NCBI GenBank assembly: GCA_006738865.1
Contig: AP019701.1
Span: 4,088,001 to 4,152,000 of the forward strand
Source: Allostella sp. ATCC 35155
GTDB lineage: Bacteria > Pseudomonadota > Alphaproteobacteria > ATCC43930 > Allostellaceae
Direction of reading: 5' to 3'
Length of the DNA: 64,000 bases
Shown here: positions 54,550-63,901 of the stretch, piece after piece
Layout of the letters: every line of letters starts with the position of its first letter
Numbering within the stretch: the stretch's first letter is position 1
Program-made: the position numbers and the translations under genes
The notes under the pieces: generated by a model
What the model saw: the letters and a program-made list of their open reading frames with translations, nothing else
What the model was told of the DNA's origin: nothing
Databases searched by the model: none

Positions 54550-55467
54550 TCAGGCCGGGTCGCCGGCGATCTCCTCCAGGTAGCGCACGATCTCGGTATG
54601 GTCCGAGCCGGGGCCGATCGCCGCCTCGGCACGGGCCCAGATCTCGGTGCAGAGCCGGGCGAACTCGGCCGGCTCGCCGGTCGCCTCGGCCACTTCCAGC
54701 GCGGTGCGCAGATCCTTGACCATCAGGCCGGTGGCAAAGCCGGCCGCCCAGGTGCGCGGAATGATGAAGGGCTTGAACTTGACCTCGGTCGCGTTGTTGC
54801 GGCCGGTCGAGGCATTCCAGACGTCGACCATCGTCTCGGGCTCGAGGCCGAACTTCTTGCCGATCAGCATCGCCTCGCCCGCCGCCAGCAGGCCCGCGGC
54901 CGAGAGATAGTTGTTGAGCGCCTTCATCGCATGGCCGGTGCCCGGGCCCCCGGTGTGGAAGATCGTGCGCCCCATGGCCGAGAGGATCGGGCGCACCCGC
55001 TCGATGTCGGCCGCGTCCCCGCCCGCCATGATGGCGAGCGAGCCGTCGACCGCACGCTTGACGCCGCCCGAGACCGGCGCGTCGACCAGCCGGATACCGC
55101 GCTCGGCGAGGCGCGCCGCCAGGTCGCGCGTGCCGACCGGCGAGGACGAACTCATGTCGACGACGATCGAGCCCGCCGTCATCCCCGCCGCCAGCCCGTC
55201 ATTGGCACCGGGCCGGCCGAGGACGACCTGCTCGACGATCTTGCCGTTGGGCAGCATGGTGACGACGACCGGGCAGGTCGCGCCCATCTCGGCCAGGGAG
55301 GCCGGCCGGCTTGCTCCCGCCTCGGCGGCGAAGGGCTCGAAGCGGGCGGGATCGTTGTCGGCCAGCGCGACCTGGTGCCCTGCCACCAGCAGCCGCCGCA
55401 CCATCGGCAGCCCCATCATGCCGAGGCCGACGAAGCCGACCGGCGCGCTGTCCCTGTTCTCGCTCAT
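54550..55467 (-). CDS. 3-hydroxyisobutyrate dehydrogenase-family oxidoreductase
   Basis: 305 residues. NAD fold GFVGLGMMGLPMVRRL, substrate motif DAPVSGGVKRAVDGSLAIM, catalytic Lys in GTGHAMKALNNYL and the C-terminal FATGLMVKDL. Beta-hydroxyacid dehydrogenase with unknown substrate. ATG shares one base with the stop of the upstream gene (TGATG). Confidence 0.9.
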   Translation of the reverse strand: MSENRDSAPVGFVGLGMMGLPMVRRLLVAGHQVALADNDPARFEPFAAEAGASRPASLAEMGATCPVVVTMLPNGKIVEQVVLGRPGANDGLAAGMTAGSIVVDMSSSSPVGTRDLAARLAERGIRLVDAPVSGGVKRAVDGSLAIMAGGDAADIERVRPILSAMGRTIFHTGGPGTGHAMKALNNYLSAAGLLAAGEAMLIGKKFGLEPETMVDVWNASTGRNNATEVKFKPFIIPRTWAAGFATGLMVKDLRTALEVAEATGEPAEFARLCTEIWARAEAAIGPGSDHTEIVRYLEEIAGDPA

Positions 55468-55847
55468 CAGGCGATGCCCCGTTCCTGGAAGACTTCGCGC
55501 GCGATGCGGAAGCTGTCGATGGCGGCCGGTACGCCGCAATAGACGGCGGTCTGGAGGAAGACCTCCATGATCTCGTCTTTGGTGACGCCGTTGTTGAGGG
55601 CGCCGTTGATGTGCAGCCGGATCTCGTGCGGGCGGTTCAGCGCCGTCAGCATCGCGAGGTTCAGCACCGAGCGCGTCTTGCGCTCCAGCCCCGGCCGCGT
55701 CCAGACCGCACCCCAGGCGGATTCCGTCACATATTCCTGCAGCGGCCGGGTGAAGTCGTCCGCCCCCTGGATCGCCTTGTCGACATACTCCGCCCCCAGC
55801 ACGGCCCGCCGCACGGCGAGCCCCCGGTCATAGCGATCCTGATCCAT
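55467..55847 (-). CDS. Carboxymuconolactone decarboxylase-family protein
   Basis: 126 residues, the normal length for PcaC. GLAVRRAVLGAEYVDKAI and LNLAMLTALNRPHEIRLHIN with the GVTKDEIMEVFLQTAVYCGVPAAIDSF helix are family hallmarks. PcaC decarboxylates 4-carboxymuconolactone; here substrate is unknown. First gene of the three-gene set. The following 176 bases (55848-56023) hold no gene I can support. Confidence 0.9.
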   Translation of the reverse strand: MDQDRYDRGLAVRRAVLGAEYVDKAIQGADDFTRPLQEYVTESAWGAVWTRPGLERKTRSVLNLAMLTALNRPHEIRLHINGALNNGVTKDEIMEVFLQTAVYCGVPAAIDSFRIAREVFQERGIA

Positions 55848-56023
55848 CGCCGCGCTTCCTCCTGGTTCTTGGAGCACGATTGGGCGGCGCCAGGGCGCCG
55901 GCCGTCAAGGCCGTACAGCAACAGGTCTGGACAGCCTGGACTGCGAGTCCTAAGTCTTGGGACAGGGAGTCGGAGGTGAAACTCGGCTTCATGCCGTGTG
56001 CCGTTGGCGAAGACCAGCACGGC

Positions 56024-56862
56024 CTATACCTCCGGCTTCCGCCCGCCGATCGTCGCCAACGTGATCGGACGGCGGCGCGTGTAGTAGGTGCCATATCCCG
56101 GGCTTCGGGCATCGTCCATGTCGACGATCAGACCGACCTTGGGCCATATGGCCTCCAGGAAGCGATCCTCGCGACGCTCGAAGAAGCGTTGCAACGCCCA
56201 GAGAAAATAGTCCGCCGCCTGCAAGGCCGGAACGGCAGCCATGTGCGTGGCCTCGACCTGGAGCGGGGCATCGTGGGCGATGCCCCAGCGACGCTCGAAG
56301 TTCCGGCGCGCTCGCAGCAGAGCCGCCCGCAGCGCCTCGGTCCGGTCGCTCGACCCGCGGCGAGCGAAGGTGATGGCGTGGTCGGCCGCCTTGTGCAACC
56401 GATCCCGAAAGAGCCGGGCCACCAGACCGTCGTAGACGTCGTTCTCCCGATAGCGATACTCCGACGACACTTCGTTGCGCAGCCGGACCGACGCCAGCAA
56501 CGCACGCTTGTCGCGCACCACCGCGTAGAAGCGGATGTCATGCCGCATGAGCATCCGGAAGACCTGATGGCGCACCTCCGCCACATCGTCCTTCGCATGG
56601 AATGCGACGGCCGTCTTGCCGGCTTCCGGCAGCATCGACGGAACCCTCCGGAGAAATGGGTCGGCCAGAAGCGGCGAAGGGTCTGCATGTCCGCCGCGAG
56701 GCGATCAGGATCGGTCACCTACAGACATCCGATGACGAAGTAGCGTGAGCAGCCGTCCCGCCCGACGACCACCTCGCGCCGGCGATTGAAGAGGACTGGA
56801 TCTCCCGCCTCGTCGACGAAGTAGCGGCGAACGGCGGGGTGCTCCAGCGGGCTCTTCGCCAT
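56024..56862 (-). pseudogene. Broken DUF3800 gene: in-frame stop and frameshift
   Basis: DUF3800 proteins start with an RYFVDEAGD-like motif and end with a QAADYFLWALQRF helix. Both are present: start at ATG 56862 (MAKSPLEHPAVRRY then FVDEAGDPVLFN) and end at 56024. A TAG at 56719-56721 interrupts (CL-stop-VTDPDR), and a frameshift near 56671 separates LAADMQTLRR from LLADPFLRRVPSMLPEAG. The longest intact piece covers 56024-56635. DUF3800 genes are often near mobile or defence loci; nothing else of that kind is seen. Function unknown. Confidence 0.8.
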
Positions 56863-56880
56863 CGGCCCCACGACTCCCGA

Positions 56881-57957
56881 TCAGAACCCGCTCGCCCGCG
56901 CGTACTGGTTGGGCCATTGCACCGTGGCGCCGAGGGTGCGGGCGGCCTTCAGGGGCCAGTGCGGGTCGGCCAGCAGGGTGCGGCCCATGAAGACGAGGTC
57001 GGCGCGGCCGTTGGCCAGCACCTCCTCGGCCTGGTGCGGCGACTGGATGAGGCCGACGGCCCCGGTCGCGATGCCGGCACGGTTCCGGATCGCATCGGCG
57101 AATGGCACCTGATATCCCGGATAGAAGGCGATCTGCTGGCGCGGGTCGGCGCCGCCCGAGGAGCAGTCGATGAGATCGACGTCGCCGCGGGCCTTGATGC
57201 GGCGGCAGAGTTCGACCGTGTCGTCGATGGTGAGGCCGCCCGCCGCCCAGTCGGCGCAGGACAGGCGGATGAAGAGCGGCAGCTCGGCCGGCCATTCGCT
57301 GCGGACGGCGTCGATCGTCTCCATCAGGAAGCGCGAGCGCCCCGCGGCATCGCCGCCATAGGCGTCGGTGCGGGTGTTGACGAGCGGCGACAGGAACTCG
57401 TGGATGAGATAGCCGTGCGCGCCGTGGATCTCGAAGACGCGGAAGCCGGCCCGGCGTGCCCGCCGGGCGGCGTCGGCGAAGGCCGCCTGGACGGTCTGGA
57501 TCGTCGCCTGGTCCATCGCCGCCGGGACCGGGTAGCCCTCGGACCAGGCCGCGCCGGTCGGGCCGATCACGTCGAACCCGCCGTCGGCGACCGTGAGCGG
57601 CTTCGAGCCCTCCCACGGCTTGCCGGTCGAGCCCTTGCGGCCGGCATGGCCGACCTGGATCGCCGGCACCGCGCCCTGCCCCTCGACGAAGCGGGCGATG
57701 CGGGCGAGCTGCGCCTCCTGCGCGTCGTTCCACAGGCCGACGCACCAGGGCGTGATGCGCCCGCGCGCCTCGACATGGGCGACCTCGGTGAAGACGATGC
57801 CGGCGCCGCCGACGGCGCGCGCCGCGAGGTTGGCGAGGTGCCAGTCCTGCGGCACGCCGTCGATGGCCGAGTACTGGCACATCGGCGAGACGACGATGCG
57901 GTTGCGCGCGGTGACGGAGCGCAGTTCGAGCGGACGGAAGAGCATCGGATCGGGCAT
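56881..57957 (-). CDS. NADH:flavin oxidoreductase, OYE/YqjM type
   Basis: 358 residues, FMN TIM barrel. C27 in VVSPMCQYS is the flavin-tuning Cys of YqjM-type enzymes; FEIHGAHGYLIHEFLSPLVN holds the substrate-binding His pair, and NTRTDAYGG is the family signature. Reduces activated C=C bonds with NADPH. It lies 36 bases after its tandem paralogue. Confidence 0.92.
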   Translation of the reverse strand: MPDPMLFRPLELRSVTARNRIVVSPMCQYSAIDGVPQDWHLANLAARAVGGAGIVFTEVAHVEARGRITPWCVGLWNDAQEAQLARIARFVEGQGAVPAIQVGHAGRKGSTGKPWEGSKPLTVADGGFDVIGPTGAAWSEGYPVPAAMDQATIQTVQAAFADAARRARRAGFRVFEIHGAHGYLIHEFLSPLVNTRTDAYGGDAAGRSRFLMETIDAVRSEWPAELPLFIRLSCADWAAGGLTIDDTVELCRRIKARGDVDLIDCSSGGADPRQQIAFYPGYQVPFADAIRNRAGIATGAVGLIQSPHQAEEVLANGRADLVFMGRTLLADPHWPLKAARTLGATVQWPNQYARASGF

Positions 57958-57992
57958 GGGCGGCAGGCTCCCTCTCGGGTCGGATGGCGGGA

Positions 57993-59069
57993 TCAGAAGG
58001 TGGTGGCGCGGTGGTACTGCTCGGCCCAGCGGACCTCGGCGCCCAGCGCGCGGGCCGCGCGCAGCGGCCAGTGCGGGTCGGCCAGCAGCGTCCGGCCGAG
58101 GAAGATGAGGTCGGCCCGACCGTTGGCCAGCACCTCCTCGGCCTGGTGCGGCGACTGGATCATGCCGACCGCCCCGGTCGCGATGCCGGCACGGTTCCGG
58201 ATCGCATCGGCGAACGGCACCTGGTAGCCGGGGAAGAAGGCGATCTGCTGGCGCGGATCGACCCCGCCCGAGGAACAGTCGATGAGGTCGACATCGCCGC
58301 GCGTCCGGATCCGGCGGCAGAGCTCGACCGTGTCGTCGATGGTGATGCCGCCCGCCACCCAGTCGCTGCAGGACAGGCGGATGAAGAGCGGCCGCTCTTC
58401 CGGCCACTCGCCGCGGACGGCGTCGATCACCTCCATGAGGAAGCGGCTGCGGCGCACGGGGTCGCCGCCGTAGGCGTCGGTGCGCGTGTTGACCAGCGGC
58501 GACAGGAACTCGTTGATGAGATAGCCGTGGGCGGCGTGAATCTCGAAGATGTCGAAGCCGGCGCGGCGGCAGCGCGCGGCAGCGGCGGCAAAGCCCGCGA
58601 CCGCGGCGGCGATGTCCGCCCCGTCCATCGCCCTCGGCACCGTGCTGGCAGGCGACCAGGGGGCATCGGTGGGCGCCATCAGCGGCCAGCCGCCGTCGGC
58701 CGGCGATACGGGGCGGCCGCCCTCCCACGCCTTGGTCGTCGAGCCCTTGCGGCCGGCATGGCCGACCTGGATGGCGGCGAGCGAGCCCTGCCCGTGGACG
58801 AAATCGACGATGCGGGCGAAGGCCGCCTCCTGCGCGTCGTTCCAGATGCCGAGGCAGCCGGTCGAGATGCGGGCCTCGGGCGCGATATAGGCGACCTCGG
58901 TGAAGACGATGCCGGCACCGCCGACGGCGCGCGCCGCGAGGTTGGCGAGGTGCCAGTCCTGCGGGACGCCATCGATGCCGGAATACTGCGCCATCGGCGC
59001 CAGCACGATGCGGTTGCGCGCGGTCACCGACCGCAGGGTCAGCGGGCGGAACAGGATGGGATCGGCCAA
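57993..59069 (-). CDS. NADH:flavin oxidoreductase, OYE/YqjM type, Cys-less paralogue
   Basis: 358 residues, same length and order as the neighbour. The Cys position reads VLAPMAQYS (Ala), while FEIHAAHGYLINEFLSP keeps the His pair. The start is TTG 59069 (LADPILFRPL) with GAGAGGAG upstream; an ATG-started longer reading overlaps the next gene's end. Loss of Cys should change the FMN potential. Confidence 0.87.
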   Translation of the reverse strand: MADPILFRPLTLRSVTARNRIVLAPMAQYSGIDGVPQDWHLANLAARAVGGAGIVFTEVAYIAPEARISTGCLGIWNDAQEAAFARIVDFVHGQGSLAAIQVGHAGRKGSTTKAWEGGRPVSPADGGWPLMAPTDAPWSPASTVPRAMDGADIAAAVAGFAAAAARCRRAGFDIFEIHAAHGYLINEFLSPLVNTRTDAYGGDPVRRSRFLMEVIDAVRGEWPEERPLFIRLSCSDWVAGGITIDDTVELCRRIRTRGDVDLIDCSSGGVDPRQQIAFFPGYQVPFADAIRNRAGIATGAVGMIQSPHQAEEVLANGRADLIFLGRTLLADPHWPLRAARALGAEVRWAEQYHRATTF

Positions 59070-59100
59070 GCGGCGGCTCCTCTCGGTCGGCAGGCTGGGG

Positions 59101-60087
59101 CTAAGGCTCGGGGCGGAAGAAGGCGCCGGCGGCGAAACGGTGCAGCGTCCCCGCAAAGACGACGGTGACGACGATGGTGGCGAACACGAGCAGCGCCAGC
59201 GCCAGCACCAGCGAGGCGGTCCCGCCCGAGGCCTGGTGGAAGCGCAGGGCGGCGGCGGCCAGCGCCGCGGAGGGAAAGGTATAGGCCAGCGAGATCAGCG
59301 ACCAGGGGATGGCGAGGAAGCGGTTCGCCATGGTCGCGAGGCAGAGGGCGATGAAGAGCCCGAGATAGAAGAAGAAGCGGGCGAGCCCGTCGAGCGCGCC
59401 GCCGTTCAACTCCATCCAGGAGAGGAAACCGACCGAGGGCGGCGCCAGGAATATGAAGAGCATCGGCAGCAGCCCCGCCGGCAACAGGTCGCCGGTGAAG
59501 ATGCGCCCCATGGCCAGCGGGAAGAGGACGAGCCAGAAGCCGAGGCCGCCGGCGAAGCAGAACCACGCGATCTCGCCATGGCCGAGCGACAGGCCGGCCA
59601 GCGGCGGCACGACGTTGCCGACGACCGGGATGAACCAAGCCGGCGTCACCTGCCCCGGCTCGAACCGCTCCAGGATCCAGCGGCGGATGATCACGGCCGC
59701 GAACCCGACATTGCCGGCGACGCCGGCGAGCCAGATCGGCTCGGCCAGGGCGGGCCAGCGCGGCGCGAGGCCGGTCGCGATGAGCATGGTCGCGATCGGG
59801 ATCGCGGTCAGGAAGTTGGCACGAGCGGGATGCCGTGCGTCGTCCATGACGGACGACCAGCGCGTCGCCGCCTTGGCCGCGTAGAGCCCGCCGACGACGA
59901 GGAACCAGAAGATCGCCGCCGCCAGCAGCGCCTCGCCGACGAAGGCCGGCAGGCCCGGCACGACGACGGCCGCCCGCCGCCATGCCAGCGACAGGCCCAT
60001 CAGCCCCATGACCGAGGCGAACAGCGGGAGCGGGAAGTGGCGAAGGTCCGGCGGTGCGAGCACCGCCGGACCGGAGATCGAGTTCAT
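59101..60087 (-). CDS. SLAC1/TehA-family anion channel
   Basis: 328 residues, about ten TM helices. HFPLPLFASVMGLMGLSLAW at TM1, HPARANFLTAIPIATML and the long helix runs to the end match TehA/SLAC1. Conducts nitrate/chloride-like anions or C4-dicarboxylates. It lies between the OYE-type pair and the aminotransferase gene, on the same strand. Confidence 0.87.
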   Translation of the reverse strand: MNSISGPAVLAPPDLRHFPLPLFASVMGLMGLSLAWRRAAVVVPGLPAFVGEALLAAAIFWFLVVGGLYAAKAATRWSSVMDDARHPARANFLTAIPIATMLIATGLAPRWPALAEPIWLAGVAGNVGFAAVIIRRWILERFEPGQVTPAWFIPVVGNVVPPLAGLSLGHGEIAWFCFAGGLGFWLVLFPLAMGRIFTGDLLPAGLLPMLFIFLAPPSVGFLSWMELNGGALDGLARFFFYLGLFIALCLATMANRFLAIPWSLISLAYTFPSAALAAAALRFHQASGGTASLVLALALLVFATIVVTVVFAGTLHRFAAGAFFRPEP

Positions 60088-60109
60088 GCCGCCGCAGCAG
60101 GCGGCAGGA

Positions 60110-61486
60110 TCAGATCTCGCCTTCCTTCTTCAGCATGCGGATCGTCTCCCGCCAGGCCTCGGCCGTGGCGAGGATATCGTCGGCCGTGTGCATGCAGGAG
60201 ATATTGCCGCCGGGCCAGCCGTTGAGGTCGACGCCGTTGACCAGCATGGCGACCCGGATGCGGTGCGAGAGGGCCTTGGGCTTGGCCTTCAGCTCCTCGT
60301 AGCCGATCTCCAGCGCATCGAACTTGTGCGGGTCGATGGCGCGGTTCTGTGCGTTGAGGAAGGTGTGGAAGCTGGAGAAGCTGCCGTAGCACGCCCACTT
60401 CACCCCCTCCTGGGCGAAGACCTCGTTGATCTTCTCCCGCGCGAGGTCGCCCATCGCATTGGCGACGGCGCAGGCGTCGCTGGTGCGGATATGGTCCAGC
60501 GCCGCGATGCCGGCAGCGGCCGAGACCGGGTTGGCGTTGTAGGTGCCGGGGTGCTGGATCTTCTCCTTGCCCGAGGCGGCGGTCGCCGCATAGTCGAGGG
60601 CATCGAAGAGATCCTTGCGACCGACGATGGCGCCGCCCGGCAGGCCGCCCGCCAGGATCTTGGCGAGCGAGGTCAGGTCGGGGGTGATGCCGTAGTGCTG
60701 CTGGGCGCCGCCGGGGGCGACGCGGAAGCCCGTCACCACCTCGTCGAAGATCAGGATCGAGCCGGCCTTCGTCGTCTCCTCGCGCAGGAACTCGAGGAAG
60801 CCGGGCGCCGTCGGCACCATGCCGGTCGAGGAGCCGGTCGGCTCCAGGATGACGGCGGCGATGTCGCCGGCCGCCAGCGCCGCCTTCACGCCCTCCCGGT
60901 CGTTCGGCGCGACCAGGACGACGGCGTCGCTGATCCCGTCGAGCACGCCGACCGGCGAGGTGCCGTCGAAGTGGTTGGCGTAGCCGCCCGTCATATGGTC
61001 GTGCCAGCCGTGGAAATGCGTCTTGAAGCGGATCAGCTTGTGGCGGCCGGTGAAGCTGCGCGCCAGGCGCAGGCCCATCAGCGTCGCCTCGGTGCCGGAC
61101 GAGGTGAAGCGCACCCGCTCGGCCGACGGCATCAGCGCCTGGATGGCCTGCGCCCACTGCACCTCGAGCGCATGGTTGGCGCCGAAATGGGTACCCTTGG
61201 CCAGCGCCGGCTCGACCGCGGCCATCACCTTGGGATGGTTGTGGCCGAGCAGAAGGGCGCCATGGCCGCCGTAGAAGTCGATATACTTGTTGCCGTCGAC
61301 GTCCCACTTGTAGGCACCTTCGGCACGATCGACGTAGATGCCGTAGGGGTCCAGGTGGCGGCCGTCATGGGTGACGCCGCTGGGGAAGATCGCACGCGCC
61401 TGGGCGAAGAGCGCCTCGGACTGGGGCGTCTTCTCGCGGTAGCGCTGGACGATCTCGGAATTCGTGCGGGACTGGTCGTCGGGCAT
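60110..61486 (-). CDS. PLP class III aminotransferase (glutamate-1-semialdehyde mutase-like)
   Basis: 458 residues, close to HemL in form but with other substrate loops. IFPSGVTHDGRHLDPYGIYV, YGGHGALLLGHNHP, FTSSGTEATLMGLRLAR, FDEVVTGFRV and the PLP-Lys segment SLAKILAGGLPGGAIVG (about residue 280) are present. Typical of aspartate-aminotransferase-family enzymes that act on beta-alanine or other omega-amino acids. The 160-base gap to minC is divergent. Confidence 0.87.
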   Translation of the reverse strand: MPDDQSRTNSEIVQRYREKTPQSEALFAQARAIFPSGVTHDGRHLDPYGIYVDRAEGAYKWDVDGNKYIDFYGGHGALLLGHNHPKVMAAVEPALAKGTHFGANHALEVQWAQAIQALMPSAERVRFTSSGTEATLMGLRLARSFTGRHKLIRFKTHFHGWHDHMTGGYANHFDGTSPVGVLDGISDAVVLVAPNDREGVKAALAAGDIAAVILEPTGSSTGMVPTAPGFLEFLREETTKAGSILIFDEVVTGFRVAPGGAQQHYGITPDLTSLAKILAGGLPGGAIVGRKDLFDALDYAATAASGKEKIQHPGTYNANPVSAAAGIAALDHIRTSDACAVANAMGDLAREKINEVFAQEGVKWACYGSFSSFHTFLNAQNRAIDPHKFDALEIGYEELKAKPKALSHRIRVAMLVNGVDLNGWPGGNISCMHTADDILATAEAWRETIRMLKKEGEI

Positions 61487-61646
61487 CTGGGGCTCCGGCA
61501 AGGGAATGGACGAGAGGGAGGGTAAGGCCGCATGATCGACGCTTCCGCCGCTTCCGGCAAGCATCCGTGAGCGCATGGCTGCCTTGTGGATAAACCACTA
61601 GATATAGAAGAGCTTGCGACCTTGAGCACAAGATGTAAGAGTTACC

Positions 61647-62510
61647 ATGTCAACCGGGCCGCATAGGGTGGCATCTTTGGCCGCAGCTTCGAATCAACCC
61701 GCAGCCACCGAGCTGAAAAGCGCGCCCTTCCAGCTTCGCGGCGGCAGCGCGATGGTCATGGTGCTGCGCCTGGTCGATCCGGCGCGCGCCGATTTCGGCC
61801 AGCAGCTCGCGGCCAAGGTCGCCCAGGCGCCCGACTTCTACCGCGACGCGCCGGTCGTGCTCGACCTCGAGACGCTGGCGCGCTGGCCGGCGCCGCCCAA
61901 CGTCGACTTCCAGGCCCTGGCCGGCGCCATCGCCGAGGCCGGCCTCGCCTGCGTCGGGGTGCAGAACGGCACGCCGCACCTGACCCAGGCCGCCAAGCGC
62001 GCCGGCCTCGCCGCCTTCCCGAGCGCGCGGCCCGCCAACCGACCGAACGCCGCCGCCGAGACCGATGGCACGGCCGTGGCGGCGCCCGCGCCCCGCGCGG
62101 CTGCACCGGCCCAGCCGCCGCCCCCCGCCCCGGCACCAGCCCGCGAGGCGCCGCCGGCCGTGGTCCAGAAGGTGGTCAAGGGCAAGACCCGCCTCGTCAC
62201 CGAGCCGGTTCGGTCCGGCCAGCAGATCTACGCCCGCGACGGCGACCTCATCGTGATGGGGACCGTCAATGCCGGCGGCGAGGTGCTGGCGGACGGCAAC
62301 GTGCACATCTACGGCGCGCTGCGCGGCAAGGCGATCGCCGGCGCGTCCGGTGATCGCGAGGCCCGCCTCTTCTGCCAGCGCTTCGACCCCGAACTGGTGT
62401 CGATCGCCGGCCTCTTCCGAATCGCCGACCAGATCGAAGCCGATCTCATCGGCCAGCGCGTCGGCATCCGCATCGTCGACGACACGCTGGTCATCGATCG
62501 GCTGTCCTAG
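61647..62510 (+). CDS. minC: Septum-site-determining protein MinC
   Basis: 287 residues. N-domain (about 24-125, FQLRGGSAMVMVLRL) blocks FtsZ; a Pro/Ala linker (about 130-170) follows; the C-domain (GQQIYARDGDLIVMGTVNAG, NVHIYGALRGKAIAG) is the beta-helix dimer that binds MinD. Mid-cell division control. Followed by minD and minE. Confidence 0.95.
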   Translation: MSTGPHRVASLAAASNQPAATELKSAPFQLRGGSAMVMVLRLVDPARADFGQQLAAKVAQAPDFYRDAPVVLDLETLARWPAPPNVDFQALAGAIAEAGLACVGVQNGTPHLTQAAKRAGLAAFPSARPANRPNAAAETDGTAVAAPAPRAAAPAQPPPPAPAPAREAPPAVVQKVVKGKTRLVTEPVRSGQQIYARDGDLIVMGTVNAGGEVLADGNVHIYGALRGKAIAGASGDREARLFCQRFDPELVSIAGLFRIADQIEADLIGQRVGIRIVDDTLVIDRLS

Positions 62511-62537
62511 CAATCCCAGGGAAAGGAGACGTTCCCC

Positions 62538-63356
62538 GTGGCAAGAGTCATCGTCATGACGTCCGGCAAGGGTGGGGTCGGCAAGACCACCTCGACCGCC
62601 GCGATCGGAACCGGCCTCGCGATGCGGGAGAAGAAGACGGTCGTCGTCGATTTCGACGTCGGCCTGCGCAACCTCGACCTCATCATGGGCTGCGAGCGGC
62701 GGGTCGTGTACGACTTCGTCAACGTCGTCAACGGCGAGGCGAAGCTGGGCCAGGCGCTGATCCGCGACAAGCGCTTCGACGACCTCTACGTCCTCGCCGC
62801 CTCGCAGACGCGCGACAAGGACGCGCTGACCAAGGAAGGCGTCGTCCGGGTCATCGACCAGCTGCGCGAGCAGTTCGACTACATCATCTGCGACAGTCCC
62901 GCCGGCATCGAGAAGGGCGCCCAGCTCGCGATGTACTGCGCCGACGAGGCGATCATCGTGACCAACCCCGAAGTGTCGAGCGTGCGCGACAGCGACCGCA
63001 TCCTCGGCCTTCTCGGCAGCAAGACCCAGCGCGCCGAGAAGGACGAGGAGCCGGTCAAGCAGCACCTCCTTCTGACGCGCTACGACGCCGGCCGCGTCGC
63101 CCGGGGCGAGATGCTGAAGGTCGACGACATCCTCGAGATCCTCTCGATCCCGCTGCTCGGCATCATCCCCGAGAACGAGGCGGTGCTGCGCGCGTCCAAC
63201 ACCGGCAATCCGGTCATCCTCGACCAGGAGAGCACAGCCGGGAAGGCCTATGCCGACGCGGTTTCGCGCCTGCTCGGCGAACAGCTCGAGCATCGCTTCC
63301 CGGCCGAGCCGCGGCCGCGCGGCTTCTTCGCCCGCCTGTTCGGAGGTGCCGCCTGA
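62538..63356 (+). CDS. minD: Septum-site-determining ATPase MinD
   Basis: 272 residues. Deviant Walker A SGKGGVGKTTSTAAIG, FDVGLRNLDLIMG, switch CDSPAGIEKGA, and a C-terminal amphipathic membrane helix (RPRGFFARLFGGA). It recruits MinC to the membrane and is cycled by MinE. Its stop overlaps the minE start. Confidence 0.97.
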   Translation: MARVIVMTSGKGGVGKTTSTAAIGTGLAMREKKTVVVDFDVGLRNLDLIMGCERRVVYDFVNVVNGEAKLGQALIRDKRFDDLYVLAASQTRDKDALTKEGVVRVIDQLREQFDYIICDSPAGIEKGAQLAMYCADEAIIVTNPEVSSVRDSDRILGLLGSKTQRAEKDEEPVKQHLLLTRYDAGRVARGEMLKVDDILEILSIPLLGIIPENEAVLRASNTGNPVILDQESTAGKAYADAVSRLLGEQLEHRFPAEPRPRGFFARLFGGAA

Positions 63357-63880
63357 TGGGTCTGTTCGATTTCTTCCGATCCAAGAAGCCGGCGACCGCG
63401 CCCGTCCCGGTCGGCCCGCAGGCCGCCACCGTCGCCAAGGAGCGCCTGCAGATCCTGCTGTCGCACGAGCGGGCCGACCGCGGCGACCGCGCGGAGTTCC
63501 TGCCGGCCCTGCAGCGCGAGATCCTGGAAGTGGTGGCCAAGTACCTGGTCATCGACCAGGAGAAGGTCATGGTGAAGCTGGAGCGCGGCAAGGACATCTC
63601 GTTCCTGGAGGTCAATGTCGAGCTGCCGGGGCCGGACGTGAAGCTGCTGCGCACGCCCCAGCCGACCAAGGCACCGGAGAAGCCCGGCGAGGGCGGCGCG
63701 GACGCCAAGCCGGCGGACAAGCCGGCCGAGGGCAAGTCGGACGACGCCAAGACGGCCGACGCCAAGACGGCCGAGGCGAAGACCGAGAAGGGGACGGAGA
63801 AGACACCCGACAAGGTGACGTCCGAGAAGCTCGCCGAGGGCAAGCCGCTGGCGGGCGGTCCGGGTCTGGCCACGGCCTGA
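63356..63880 (+). CDS. minE: Cell-division topological factor MinE with long acidic/basic tail
   Basis: 174 residues, about double a usual MinE. The first 90 form a normal MinE (MGLFDFFRSKKPA membrane part, ERLQILLSHERAD anti-MinCD helix, LPALQREILEVVAKYL). From about residue 105 a low-complexity tail rich in Lys, Ala, Asp, Glu and Pro has DAKTADAKTAEAKT-like repeats and is probably disordered. It stimulates MinD ATPase and sets the Min oscillation. Confidence 0.93.
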   Translation: MGLFDFFRSKKPATAPVPVGPQAATVAKERLQILLSHERADRGDRAEFLPALQREILEVVAKYLVIDQEKVMVKLERGKDISFLEVNVELPGPDVKLLRTPQPTKAPEKPGEGGADAKPADKPAEGKSDDAKTADAKTAEAKTEKGTEKTPDKVTSEKLAEGKPLAGGPGLATA

Positions 63881-63884
63881 CCCG

Positions 63885-63901
63885 GCCCGGCGCCGCCGGG
63901 C
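63885..63901 (+). terminator. Hairpin after minE
   Basis: GCCCGGC, a GCC loop, then GCCGGGC, five bases after the minE stop. No U-run, so a weak call. The remaining 99 bases to the window end show no gene. Confidence 0.4.

Noticed and set aside
55880-56743. Plus-strand open frame opposite the DUF3800 remnant
   Set aside because: The minus strand holds recognisable DUF3800 motifs at both ends; the plus frame has none.
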